Below, one piece after another: positions 50,028-58,299 of a DNA stretch of 64,000 nucleotides. The stretch covers positions 32,803 through 96,802 of the forward strand of contig JAFIEP010000023.1 of the NCBI GenBank assembly GCA_020832495.1. The letters run 5' to 3'. Origin of the DNA: Acidimicrobiia bacterium (lineage in GTDB: Bacteria; Actinomycetota; Acidimicrobiia; Acidimicrobiales; Acidimicrobilacustridaceae). A model generated the notes under the pieces. The model saw nothing but the letters and a program-made list of their open reading frames with translations, had not been told where the DNA came from and did not search any database. The position numbers and the translations under genes were made by a program. Within the stretch, counting starts at the first letter, position 1. Each line of letters begins with the position of its first letter.

Positions 50028-51038
50028 TCAGCCCTCGCTCAGCGTCTGGCCCAGCCGCTTGCTGACGACGGCGACGGCAGCCATCGCCTGTTGATAGTTC
50101 ATGCGGGTCGGTCCGAGCACGCCCACCGTGCCGGCCGTCTGACCGTCGACCTCGACGGGCGCCACCACGACCGAGCAGTCGGCGAGGGGTTCGACGCCCA
50201 CCTCGGTCCCGATGGCCACGTTGAGCCCACGATCGAGGACGTCATTGAGGAGTCGCACGACGAGGTACTGCTGTTCGAGGATGCGCAGCACCTCCGACAC
50301 GGTGGCCACGGCGTCGAACGCGGCAGCGATCTCGGCGGCGCCGCCGATGTAGACGTGCTCCGCCTCGGCGGACTCCCCTCGGAGGGTACCCACCGCCTGA
50401 CGGGCCAGCGCGGTCACGGCCGGGTCGGTGTGGCGCAACGCCTCGTCGGCCACCTGGCGGAGGCCGTCGCCGGTGCGGCCGAGCGCCTGCGAGGCCACCA
50501 ACGCCGATGCCTCGGCCACCTGCTGCTCGCTGACGTCAGCGCCGGCTTCGACCACCTGTTTCTCGATGACGCCGTTCGACAGCACCACGACGGCCAGCAC
50601 GATCCGGTCGGTGAGCGCCACCAACTGCAGCGAGCGGATGGTGGCCTCCTCGTGGGAGGGACCCACCACCACTGCCGCATAGTGAGTGAGGTTGCTCAGC
50701 AGGCGCGTGGTGTCGGCCAGCATGCGTTCCAACTCGACGTGGGCCTGCGAGAAGAACGTGCGCACGCTCTTGGCGTCGGAGCGGGCCAGGCGCACCTCGT
50801 CGACCACGTTGTCGACGAAGAAGCGGTAGCCCTTCTCGGTGGGGATGCGTCCCGCCGAGGTGTGGGGTTGGGCCAGGTAACCGTCGGATTCGAGGGCCAC
50901 CATGTCGTTCCGCACGGTAGCGGACGACACCTGCACGCCCGGTGCGTCCGCCACCACGCCCGAACCCACGGGCTGGGCCGTCTCGATGTACTGCTCCACC
51001 ACGGCACGGAGGATGTTGGCCTTGCGTTCGTCAAGCAT
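50028..51038 (-). CDS. hrcA: Heat-inducible transcription repressor HrcA
   Basis: A 336-residue HrcA repressor. The N-terminal winged helix is MLDERKANILRAVVEQYIET and SSATVRNDMVALESDGYL with the TSAGRIPTEKGYRFFVD linker. The GAF-like and inserted dimerisation parts follow (VVVGPSHEEATIRSLQLVAL, GPTRMNYQQAMAAVAVVSKRL). HrcA represses chaperone genes. ATG 51038 matches other HrcA proteins; the frame is open to 51080 but without support. A 13-codon leader ORF overlaps this ATG. The canonical CIRCE operator is not visible upstream. Confidence 0.95.
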   Translation of the reverse strand: MLDERKANILRAVVEQYIETAQPVGSGVVADAPGVQVSSATVRNDMVALESDGYLAQPHTSAGRIPTEKGYRFFVDNVVDEVRLARSDAKSVRTFFSQAHVELERMLADTTRLLSNLTHYAAVVVGPSHEEATIRSLQLVALTDRIVLAVVVLSNGVIEKQVVEAGADVSEQQVAEASALVASQALGRTGDGLRQVADEALRHTDPAVTALARQAVGTLRGESAEAEHVYIGGAAEIAAAFDAVATVSEVLRILEQQYLVVRLLNDVLDRGLNVAIGTEVGVEPLADCSVVVAPVEVDGQTAGTVGVLGPTRMNYQQAMAAVAVVSKRLGQTLSEG

Positions 51039-51084
51039 CGCGGTCTCGATGGTCGGCGACACGGGAAGACATGGCCACACTGTA
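51031..51084 (-). promoter_or_regulatory. hrcA promoter with leaderless leader ORF
   Basis: TACAGT (51084-51079) stands 6 nt before ATG 51072, which opens a 13-residue frame (MSSRVADHRDRDA). Its TGA (51033-51031) overlaps the start region of hrcA (ATG 51038), so ribosomes leaving the leader peptide could reinitiate on hrcA. hrcA itself has no strong ribosome binding site. Confidence 0.45.
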
Positions 51085-51150
51085 CCGCTCAGGCCCCGCT
51101 GCTAGCAGTCGCTGACCGAGAGTGCCAGCAGACGGCCAGCGGGTGGACGC

Positions 51151-52200
51151 TCAGGTCCGCGCCACCAGGGCGGCCAACTTGGCCGCGGCCCGTCCGTCGG
51201 CCAGCGCCGCCCGGGCCTGGGCCACACCGTCGGCCAGGTCGTCCGCCACTTCGGCCACCACCAGCGCGGCACCGGCGTTGAGGGCCACGATGTCGGTCGC
51301 CGGGCCGGGTGCACCGTTGAGCACCCGATGGGCGATCACCGCGTTGTCCTCGGGCGTACCGCCGCGTAGTTCGTCGGGCGCCACCGCGGCCAGGCCGACG
51401 TCACCAGGGTGTACCTCGAAGGCCCGCACCGACCCGTCGCGCACCTCACGCACCACGGTGGGTCCGGTGAGGGCCAACTCGTCGAGGTCGCCGTCGCCGT
51501 GCACCACCCACGCCAGGGGGACCGATCGCGCAGCAAGCACCCCGGCCACCAGCTCGGCGGTGTCGGCTGACGCCACCCCGATCACCTGGCGGCTGACCCG
51601 AGCCGGGTGACACAGCGGGCCGATCAGGTTGAACACGGTGGGGATCCCGAGGTCGGCGCGCACCGGGGCGGCGTGACGCATGGCCGGATGGAAGCTCCGA
51701 GCGAAGCAGAACCCGAGGCCCACCTGCTCGACGCAGGCCGCCACCGCCTCGCCATCGGCTTCCACTGCCACACCGAGGGCCTCGAGCAGGTCGAACCCGC
51801 CACTCGTCGACGACGCCCGACGGTTGCCGTGCTTGCAGACGATGGCGCCCGCCCCGGCGGCGGCGAAACACGCCATCGTCGACACGTTGAGTGCCGAGCC
51901 TCGACGTGAGGGCGAGCCGCCGGTACCCACGATGTCCACCGCCCGAGCAGCCGCGGGAAGTTGAATGGGCGCTGCCGCGTCAACCATGGCCTCGGTCAGG
52001 CCGACCACCTCTCCCACCGACGGACCCTTCATGCGCAGCGCCACGAGGAACGCTGCGATCTGCGGCGGCGTGGCCGCGCCGCCGAGGATGTCGGCCATCA
52101 CCGCCGACGCCTCGGCTGTGGTGAGGTCGTGGCCGCCGGTCAACCGATCGAGGATGTACGCCCAGCCGCCCAGCTCGGCCACCGCTGGGTCGCCCGACAC
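51151..52200 (-). CDS. trpD: Anthranilate phosphoribosyltransferase
   Basis: A 349-residue TrpD, which joins anthranilate and PRPP in tryptophan synthesis. Landmarks are DIVGTGGSPSRRGSALNVST, KHGNRRASSTSGGFDLLEALG, GFCFARSFHPAMRHAAPVR and NLIGPLCHPA. The usual GTGGDG loop reads GTGGSP, a minor variant. The GTG at 52200 is five bases after the whiB stop, so the two may be on one transcript. No other trp genes are in the window. Confidence 0.92.
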   Translation of the reverse strand: MSGDPAVAELGGWAYILDRLTGGHDLTTAEASAVMADILGGAATPPQIAAFLVALRMKGPSVGEVVGLTEAMVDAAAPIQLPAAARAVDIVGTGGSPSRRGSALNVSTMACFAAAGAGAIVCKHGNRRASSTSGGFDLLEALGVAVEADGEAVAACVEQVGLGFCFARSFHPAMRHAAPVRADLGIPTVFNLIGPLCHPARVSRQVIGVASADTAELVAGVLAARSVPLAWVVHGDGDLDELALTGPTVVREVRDGSVRAFEVHPGDVGLAAVAPDELRGGTPEDNAVIAHRVLNGAPGPATDIVALNAGAALVVAEVADDLADGVAQARAALADGRAAAKLAALVART

Positions 52201-52205
52201 GGCGC

Positions 52206-52442
52206 TCAGGCGCTCCGGCGACGCTGACGGATGATCCGCCGACGTTCGCGCTCGGTCGAGCCGCCCCACACGCCGTCCTTCTCGCGGAAGCCGAGCGCGT
52301 ACTCGAGACACGGCTCGCGCACGGCGCACTCCCCGCAGACCTCCTTTGCCGGGAGGGCCTCCTCGTCGAGCTCGGGGTCCGGATAGAAGATGGTCGGATC
52401 GAGGCCTCGACAGGCCGCCTTGCCTCGCCAGGATTGGGTCAT
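52206..52442 (-). CDS. WhiB-family transcription factor
   Basis: A 78-residue WhiB-like iron-sulfur protein. The four cluster cysteines are Cys11, Cys36, Cys39 and Cys45 (CGECAVREPC), followed by the GVWGG turn and a basic C-terminal DNA-binding tail (RERRRIIRQRRRSA). WhiB proteins bind sigma factor region 4 and are restricted to Actinobacteria, which supports the taxonomy. ATG 52442 is chosen; the upstream frame is not conserved. trpD follows by five bases. Which Wbl subtype it is cannot be settled by eye. Confidence 0.95.
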   Translation of the reverse strand: MTQSWRGKAACRGLDPTIFYPDPELDEEALPAKEVCGECAVREPCLEYALGFREKDGVWGGSTERERRRIIRQRRRSA

Positions 52443-52583
52443 CGACTCGTGTTCTCGGGGACGCGGATGGACGAGGGTCGAGTATCGCCGTCCGGCCACG
52501 CCGCTGTCCAAACGGTGACGGGTGCCACGTCGGTCGACCCGTCGTGGCACCCCCCGAGTGCGCAGAGGCTGCGGGCACCGCCG

Positions 52584-52589
52584 TACCAT
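52584..52589 (+). promoter_or_regulatory. -10 box of the glp operon
   Basis: TACCAT lies about 30 nt before the glpD ATG, leaving a short leader with an AGGAG ribosome binding site at about 52608-52612. Confidence 0.35.
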
Positions 52590-52618
52590 GCCCTCGCGGC
52601 CCGACACAGGAGCACCTC

Positions 52619-54331
52619 ATGCTGCCCATCGCATTCGACCGATCCGAGGCCACTCGCCGATTGAGCGAGACCACCTTCGACGTGGTGATCGTGGGTGGGG
52701 GCATCACCGGTGTGGGCTGCGCCCTCGACGCCGCCGCCCGTGGGCTGCGCACCGCGCTCGTCGAACGAGACGATTTCGCCTCCGGTACGTCATCGAAATC
52801 CTCGAAGCTGGTGCACGGCGGCTTGCGCTACCTCCAGCAGGGCGACGTGCGACTGGTCTACGAGGCGCTGGCCGAACGACAACGCCTGCGGCACAACGCG
52901 CCGCACCTGGTGAAGGTGCTGCCCTTCCTGCTGCCCATGTTCAAGGGTCGTGACGGACTGGTGCCGGCCAAGCTGGCTCGCACCCTCGGCGCCGCCATGT
53001 GGGCCTACGACCTCACCGGCGGCGCCCGCATCGGGAAGCTGCACAAGCGCATCAGCGCCGAGAAGGCGTTGGCCTACATGCCCACCCTCCCCGCCGACCG
53101 GCTGGCGTCGTCGTACCTCTACTACGACGCCCAGGCAGACGACGCCCGACTCACGCTGGCCGTGGCCCGCACCGCGGCGGTGCGTCACGGTGCCGTGGTG
53201 GTGAACCGGGCGGAACTCGCCGCCGTGTGTCGCGACGGCGACATCTCGACGCTCACCGTGCGGCTGCGCGACGGCGACACGACCCGGGACGTCTCGGTGC
53301 GCACGGCGGCGGTGGTCAACGCGGCGGGCGTGTGGGCCGACGACGTCCGAGCGCTCGACGAAGGTGCACACCCCGACACCATTCGCCCGGCCAAGGGCAT
53401 CCACATCACCGTCCCCTGGTCGAAGGTGCGCAACGAGATCGCCGCCGTGATCCCCGTCCCGAAGGACCGGCGCTCGGTGTTCGTCGTGCCGTGGGGCGAC
53501 TTCACCTACGTGGGCACCACCGACACCGACTACGACGGACCCGTCGACGACCCCCAGTGCACCAGCGACGACGTCGACTACCTGCTGCGCGCCTTGAACC
53601 ACTCGGTGGGCGGCGGCGTGGAACGCGACGACGTCCTCGGCACCTGGGCCGGTCTGCGGCCGTTGGTCAAGTCCGTCGACAGCGGGCGGACGGCTGATCT
53701 CAGCCGACGCCACAAGGTGGTCCACTCGGCCAACGGCGTGGTGACCGTCACCGGGGGCAAGCTCACCACGTACCGGGAGATGGCAGCCGACACCGTCGAC
53801 CACCTGCTCGCCGAGGTGCTCACCGATCCCGGCACCCGCGAGCGGGTCAGTCGCCGCAGCCCCACCAAGCACCTGCGGCTCTGCGGGACCGAAGGCTACG
53901 CGGAGTTGCTCGAGCAGCCCGCCTCGGTGAGCGCCCACCTCACGGCCGCGCAGGTCATCCACCTCGCCGACCGCTTCGGCGACGAGACCCACACGGTGGC
54001 GGCCATGGTCGACGCCGACCCCACCCTGGGCGAACCACTGGTGGCAGGACTGCCGTACCTGCGCGCCGAGGCGCTGTTCGCCGTGCGCTACGAGATGGCC
54101 ACCACCGTCGACGACGTCCTCACTCGCCGAACCCGCGCCCGCCTGCTCCTGCGGGATGCCAGCGCGGCGGCGGCCGAGTCGGTGGCTGATCTGATCGGTG
54201 ACGAGCTGGGCTGGGACGCGGACGAACGCGAGCGGCAGGTGGAGGACTACCGTGCTCAGGTCCGCACCGAGCGCGAGGCCCCCGGCTTGGCGCCGAGCGG
54301 TCTCGTTCCCGCACCTGCCCCTGGAGGCTGA
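52619..54331 (+). CDS. glpD: Glycerol-3-phosphate dehydrogenase (FAD)
   Basis: A 570-residue GlpD-type flavoprotein. The dinucleotide-binding motif is VVIVGGGITGVGCALDAAARG, and SGTSSKSSKLVHGGLRYLQQG is the family signature. It oxidises glycerol-3-phosphate to dihydroxyacetone phosphate at the membrane and feeds electrons to the quinone pool. A CAGGAG ribosome binding site lies 6 nt before ATG 52619; the frame is open upstream but not conserved. It is first in a five-gene operon with the AGPS-like gene, a membrane protein, glpK and a cupredoxin. Confidence 0.95.
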   Translation: MLPIAFDRSEATRRLSETTFDVVIVGGGITGVGCALDAAARGLRTALVERDDFASGTSSKSSKLVHGGLRYLQQGDVRLVYEALAERQRLRHNAPHLVKVLPFLLPMFKGRDGLVPAKLARTLGAAMWAYDLTGGARIGKLHKRISAEKALAYMPTLPADRLASSYLYYDAQADDARLTLAVARTAAVRHGAVVVNRAELAAVCRDGDISTLTVRLRDGDTTRDVSVRTAAVVNAAGVWADDVRALDEGAHPDTIRPAKGIHITVPWSKVRNEIAAVIPVPKDRRSVFVVPWGDFTYVGTTDTDYDGPVDDPQCTSDDVDYLLRALNHSVGGGVERDDVLGTWAGLRPLVKSVDSGRTADLSRRHKVVHSANGVVTVTGGKLTTYREMAADTVDHLLAEVLTDPGTRERVSRRSPTKHLRLCGTEGYAELLEQPASVSAHLTAAQVIHLADRFGDETHTVAAMVDADPTLGEPLVAGLPYLRAEALFAVRYEMATTVDDVLTRRTRARLLLRDASAAAAESVADLIGDELGWDADERERQVEDYRAQVRTEREAPGLAPSGLVPAPAPGG

Positions 54332-54333
54332 CC

Positions 54334-55875
54334 ATGGACCCCGAGCCCCGTACCACGTTGCCGCCGCTGGGGCCGGGGGTCCCGACCCCGCCCATCGCCA
54401 TCACCGGCGGTGCCGACGCGGCAGCCACGGCCATCGATGCCCAGGCCGTCCCCGTACCGGCCGAGCTGGTGACCCGACTGGGTGACGTGTGTTCGGAGGT
54501 CGTCACCGACCCGGCCTCCACCGCCGAGGCGTCACGCGACTGGTGGCCACTCGCCATGATCTGGGCCACCGAGGGCCAGGTGCCCGCACGCGCCGCCGTG
54601 GTGGCACGACCGTCCTCCACCGAGGAGGTCGCCGCAGTGGCGGCGGCCTGCAACGAGGCACGGGTCCCGCTCACGGTGGCCGCCGGGCGGTCCGGGGTGT
54701 GCGGCGCCAGCGTGCCGGTGCACGGCGGCGTGGTGCTCGACATGTGCTCGATGGCCGGCATCACCTCGGTGGACGAGACCTCGCTGGTGCTCGACGTGGC
54801 CCCTGGCACCTTCGGCGACCACCTCGAGGCCGAGCTGCGCAGCCAGTACGGGCTGACCGTCGGGCACTGGCCGCAGTCGGTGGCCCTGTCGACGGTCGGT
54901 GGATGGCTGGCCTGTCGAGGGGCCGGGCAACTGTCCAACCGCTACGGCAAGATCGAGGACATGGTCGTCGGGCTCGACGTGGTGCTGGCGAACGGCACCG
55001 TGGTCCACACCGGGGGCAATGCCCGGGCGGCCACCGGGCCCGACCTCAACCAGCTCTTCGTGGGCTCAGAGGGCACCCTGGGCATCATCTGCGGTGCGCG
55101 CCTCCGACTCCACCCGTTGCCGCCTCACGAGCGTCGTGCCGCGTTCGGCTTCGCCAGCTTCGCCGACGGCCTCGAGGCATGTCGCCGCATTTTCCGGCGC
55201 GGCGCACGCCCCGCGGTGCTCCGCCTCTACGACGCCTTCGAGGCCGATCGCAACTACGACACCGGTGACCGCCACGTGCTGTTGGTGCTCGACGAGGGCG
55301 ACATGGCGCTCACCAACGCCACCATGGAGGTGGTGGCGGAGGAATGTGACACCGCCGAGCGTCTCGACGACGGCCTGGTGGCGGCCTGGCTGTCGCACCG
55401 CAACGACGTCAGCGCCCTCGAGAAGGTCATCACCCGCGGACTGGTGGTCGACACCATGGAGATCACCGGGCCGTGGGCGGCGCTCCCGGCCATCTACGAC
55501 GCCGCTACCGCCGCCATCTCCGCAGTGGACGGGACGCTGGTTGCCTCGGCCCATCAGTCCCACGCCTACAGCGACGGCGCGTGCCTGTACTTCACCTTCG
55601 CCGGGCAGGTCGAGCCCGAGGCCCGCGACGGCTACTACCGAGCGGTCTGGGACGCCGGGACGCATGCCGTGCTGGCCGCCGGCGGGGCGCTCAGCCACCA
55701 TCACGGCGTGGGGATCAACCGCAGCCGCTTCATGAGCCAGGCACTCGGCACCGGGCTCGACGTCGTGGCCTCCGTGAAGGCGGCACTCGATCCCCACGGG
55801 ATCCTCAACCCGGGCAAGCTCGGACTTCCCTCGCCCTTCGGTTCCCACGCCTTCGGCGGCACCCCGGCCACGTGA
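54334..55875 (+). CDS. Alkyl-DHAP synthase-like FAD flavoprotein
   Basis: A 513-residue FAD-linked (PCMH-fold) protein. Residues 90-270 hold the FAD domain (RPSSTEEVAAVAAACNEARV, GGWLACRGAGQLSNRYGKIED). The C-terminal GGALSHHHGVGINRSRFM matches the His-rich catalytic motif of alkyldihydroxyacetonephosphate synthase. That enzyme makes the ether bond of ether lipids from acyl-DHAP. GlcD/lactate-oxidase relatives are possible, but the HHHGVG motif favours AGPS. It lies between glpD and glpK, whose DHAP product would be its substrate, an inference. Its start is two bases after glpD and its end overlaps the next gene by four bases. Confidence 0.82.
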   Translation: MDPEPRTTLPPLGPGVPTPPIAITGGADAAATAIDAQAVPVPAELVTRLGDVCSEVVTDPASTAEASRDWWPLAMIWATEGQVPARAAVVARPSSTEEVAAVAAACNEARVPLTVAAGRSGVCGASVPVHGGVVLDMCSMAGITSVDETSLVLDVAPGTFGDHLEAELRSQYGLTVGHWPQSVALSTVGGWLACRGAGQLSNRYGKIEDMVVGLDVVLANGTVVHTGGNARAATGPDLNQLFVGSEGTLGIICGARLRLHPLPPHERRAAFGFASFADGLEACRRIFRRGARPAVLRLYDAFEADRNYDTGDRHVLLVLDEGDMALTNATMEVVAEECDTAERLDDGLVAAWLSHRNDVSALEKVITRGLVVDTMEITGPWAALPAIYDAATAAISAVDGTLVASAHQSHAYSDGACLYFTFAGQVEPEARDGYYRAVWDAGTHAVLAAGGALSHHHGVGINRSRFMSQALGTGLDVVASVKAALDPHGILNPGKLGLPSPFGSHAFGGTPAT

Positions 55876-56291
55876 GCGACGGCGCCCCGACCACCGGCGG
55901 GTTCCTCCAGCCGTCCGCCATCGGCCGTGGGACCCTGGTCGGGGTGGCGCTGGTCGTGCCGCTCGGGTTGCTGCAGGGTCTCGCTCCCGCCGGGTCGGGC
56001 GTGGTGTGGCTCCTGCTGGGGCTCATCCTGGTGGCCATGGGCGTGGCCGGACGCACCGCCGCGTTGGCCGCCGCGGCCAACCCGCTCAGCAACGGCGCGC
56101 TGGCCGCTGCCGGCACGTTCGCGGTGGTGCAGTCGGCCAACATCGTGCTGCGTATCGCCCGCGGCGACGACATCGCCTGGGTCGGGATCCCGTTGATCCT
56201 GGGGGTGTGCACCTCGTGCGGAGCCATCGGTGCCTGGTTGACCATGTGGCGGCAGGCGGCGCGGGGTGACAGCATCGGCGACGCACCGTGA
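55872..56291 (+). CDS. Small membrane protein of the glp operon
   Basis: A 139-residue protein with about four membrane helices (LVGVALVVPLGLLQGLA, VVWLLLGLILVAMGVAG, ALAAAGTFAVVQSANIVL and WVGIPLILGVCTSCGAIGAWL). No motif is known to me. GTG 55872 overlaps the AGPS-like stop in GTGA, so it is translated with it. A role in glycerol or lipid transfer is only guessed from context. glpK follows 19 bp later. Confidence 0.7.
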   Translation: MSDGAPTTGGFLQPSAIGRGTLVGVALVVPLGLLQGLAPAGSGVVWLLLGLILVAMGVAGRTAALAAAANPLSNGALAAAGTFAVVQSANIVLRIARGDDIAWVGIPLILGVCTSCGAIGAWLTMWRQAARGDSIGDAP

Positions 56292-56310
56292 GAGCAGGGG
56301 GAGACACGCC

Positions 56311-57777
56311 ATGAGCATCCTGGTCATCGACGTCGGCACCAGCGGCGTGCGCGCCGCGGTCGTGACCCCCGACGCCGAGGTCACCGCCGAGCACTACCGC
56401 GAACTGCTGCCCGACAGCCCTGCCGGCGGTCTGGTGGAGTTCGATGCCGCAGCCATGGCCACGGTCGTCATGGAGGTCGCCCAGCAGGCGTTGGCCGACG
56501 GCGGTCCGGTGGCGGGCGTCGGTGTCACCAACCAGCGGGCGTCCACGGTGGTGTGGGATCGGGCGACGTCCGTCCCAGTCGGCCCCGCCCTCGGATGGCA
56601 GGACCTGCGCACGCTGGGCGACTGCCTGGCCTGGCGAGCCGAGGGGCTGGCGGTGGCGCCGAACCACTCCGCCACCAAGCTGGTGCACCTGCTCGACGCC
56701 CACGATCCCGATCGCACCCGGGACCTCTGTTTCGGCACGGTCGACACGTGGGTCGCCTGGGTGCTGTCCGAGGGTGCACTGCACGTCACCGACGCAAGCA
56801 ACGCGGCCATCACCGCTCTCACGGCACCGCTCCGCACCCCTGGGGGGGACACGGGCATCTTGGGCTGGGATGCGGCGCTGCTCGAGCGCTTCCGCATTCC
56901 CGAGGCGATGCTGCCCACCATCGTCGACTCGACCGGCGCGCTCGGGCCGGCATCTGCGCTTCCCGGTGCACCACCGATCTGTGGGCTGGCCGGCGACCAG
57001 CAAGCGTCGATGATCGGCCAGGGGGTGGTGTCCCCGGGTCCGGCCAAGATCACCTTCGGCACCGGCGGGATGTTGGACCTGGTGCTCGGACCGGAGCCGC
57101 CGGCGTTCACCGAACGCGGCGCCGGTGGCACCTTCCCCATCGTTGCTTGGAGCGATGGGGGCCGCGCCACCTACGGCCTCGAGGGCGTGATGCTCTCGGC
57201 CGGCACGAACGTCGAGTGGCTGCGCGACGACCTCGGCGTGATCCCGACGGCGGCGGCCTCCCACGAGGTGGCAGCCGGGTGCGAGGACACCGGCGGGGTG
57301 GTCTACGTGCCGGCCCTGCTCGGCCTCGGAACACCCCACTGGGACTACGGGGCCCGCGGAACGATGGTCGGTCTCACCCGCGGCACCGGCCGTGCCGAGT
57401 TGGTGCGCGCCGTGCTCGAAGGGGTCGCACACCGTGGTGCCGACCTCGTCGAGGCAGCCGAGACCGATGCCGGCCGCCCCATCGAGGCGGTGCGCATCGA
57501 CGGCGGGATGAGCGACAACGCCACCTTCGTCCAGGCGGTGGCCAACGCCACCCAGCGTCCCGTCGAGGTGGCCCCGGTCACCGAAGCGACCACCCTCGGT
57601 GCCGCCTTCCTCGCCGGCCTGGCCGCCGGTACCTGGGGCAGCTGGGACGACGTGGCCGCCTCGTGGCGACCTCGTGCCCGGGTCGAGCCCACTGCTCGGC
57701 TCGACCGGGACCGTTGGCAGGCAGCGGTGGCGGCCGCCGGTGAGTGGATCCCCGAACTGTCGTCACTCGACTTCTGA
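56311..57777 (+). CDS. glpK: Glycerol kinase
   Basis: A 488-residue FGGY-family kinase that makes glycerol-3-phosphate from glycerol and ATP. It has LVIDVGTSGVRAAVV, NQRASTVVWD, GWQDLRT, the GDQQAS loop, FGTGGMLDLV, and RIDGGMSDNATFVQAVAN. The substrate loop fits glycerol kinase, though the whole FGGY family is similar. AGGGGGAG lies 8 nt before ATG 56311. The stop overlaps the cupredoxin ATG by one base (TGATG). It is downstream of glpD and the AGPS-like gene. Confidence 0.9.
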   Translation: MSILVIDVGTSGVRAAVVTPDAEVTAEHYRELLPDSPAGGLVEFDAAAMATVVMEVAQQALADGGPVAGVGVTNQRASTVVWDRATSVPVGPALGWQDLRTLGDCLAWRAEGLAVAPNHSATKLVHLLDAHDPDRTRDLCFGTVDTWVAWVLSEGALHVTDASNAAITALTAPLRTPGGDTGILGWDAALLERFRIPEAMLPTIVDSTGALGPASALPGAPPICGLAGDQQASMIGQGVVSPGPAKITFGTGGMLDLVLGPEPPAFTERGAGGTFPIVAWSDGGRATYGLEGVMLSAGTNVEWLRDDLGVIPTAAASHEVAAGCEDTGGVVYVPALLGLGTPHWDYGARGTMVGLTRGTGRAELVRAVLEGVAHRGADLVEAAETDAGRPIEAVRIDGGMSDNATFVQAVANATQRPVEVAPVTEATTLGAAFLAGLAAGTWGSWDDVAASWRPRARVEPTARLDRDRWQAAVAAAGEWIPELSSLDF

Positions 57778-58181
57778 TGTCACCCACCGGTCGTCGACGT
57801 GCCGCCATCACCGCCGCGGCACTGGGCGTCGTGGTGATCGCCCCCTCCGCCTGCGGCGTGGAGGTGGACAGCGGGTGGCCGGCCACCACCGAGGTACCCG
57901 TGCCCGCCGAGGTCACGGGCGAACCCGACCACCTGCTCGAAATCCCGCCGGGGGCCAGCGAACTGCCGACACTGACCGTGCCGGTTGGTACCAGCGTCAC
58001 CTGGCTGAACGACCCCGACAGCGAGGAAGACCACTGGTTCGTGAGCGACGGCCCCGGCGACATCGAGTCGGCCACCTTGCAGCCGGGCAACTCCTACAGC
58101 CACCGTTTCGACGAGCCGGGCACCTTCGAGTACTTCTGCCGCATCCACCCCGAACTGCGCGGCACGGTCGTGGTCGAGTAG
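57777..58181 (+). CDS. Exported cupredoxin (plastocyanin-like), Leu at the axial position
   Basis: A 134-residue type I copper protein. A signal peptide ends near Cys26, possibly a lipid anchor. Copper ligands are His86 (SEEDHWFV), Cys121 and His124 (YFCRIHPELRG). The axial methionine of plastocyanin/amicyanin is replaced by Leu127. Such a change usually alters the redox potential, as known for other blue copper proteins. It starts inside the glpK stop (TGATG), so it belongs to the glp operon. Its electron partner is not known; GlpD passing electrons outward is a possibility only. Confidence 0.85.
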   Translation: MSPTGRRRAAITAAALGVVVIAPSACGVEVDSGWPATTEVPVPAEVTGEPDHLLEIPPGASELPTLTVPVGTSVTWLNDPDSEEDHWFVSDGPGDIESATLQPGNSYSHRFDEPGTFEYFCRIHPELRGTVVVE

Positions 58182-58246
58182 CTGTCCGACCACCCCGCTG
58201 CCCACCCCGCTGCCTGGCCGGTTCCCGTTCAGGTGCCCCGGCGTCC

Positions 58247-58252
58247 TAGGCT
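58247..58252 (+). promoter_or_regulatory. -10 box of the ferritin-like operon
   Basis: TAGGCT lies 48 nt before ATG 58300, giving a leader that carries a GGAGG ribosome binding site. Confidence 0.4.
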
Positions 58253-58299
58253 GCGCCACTGGATCGTCGAACGACCGCCCCACGGAGGACCGAGACCGA

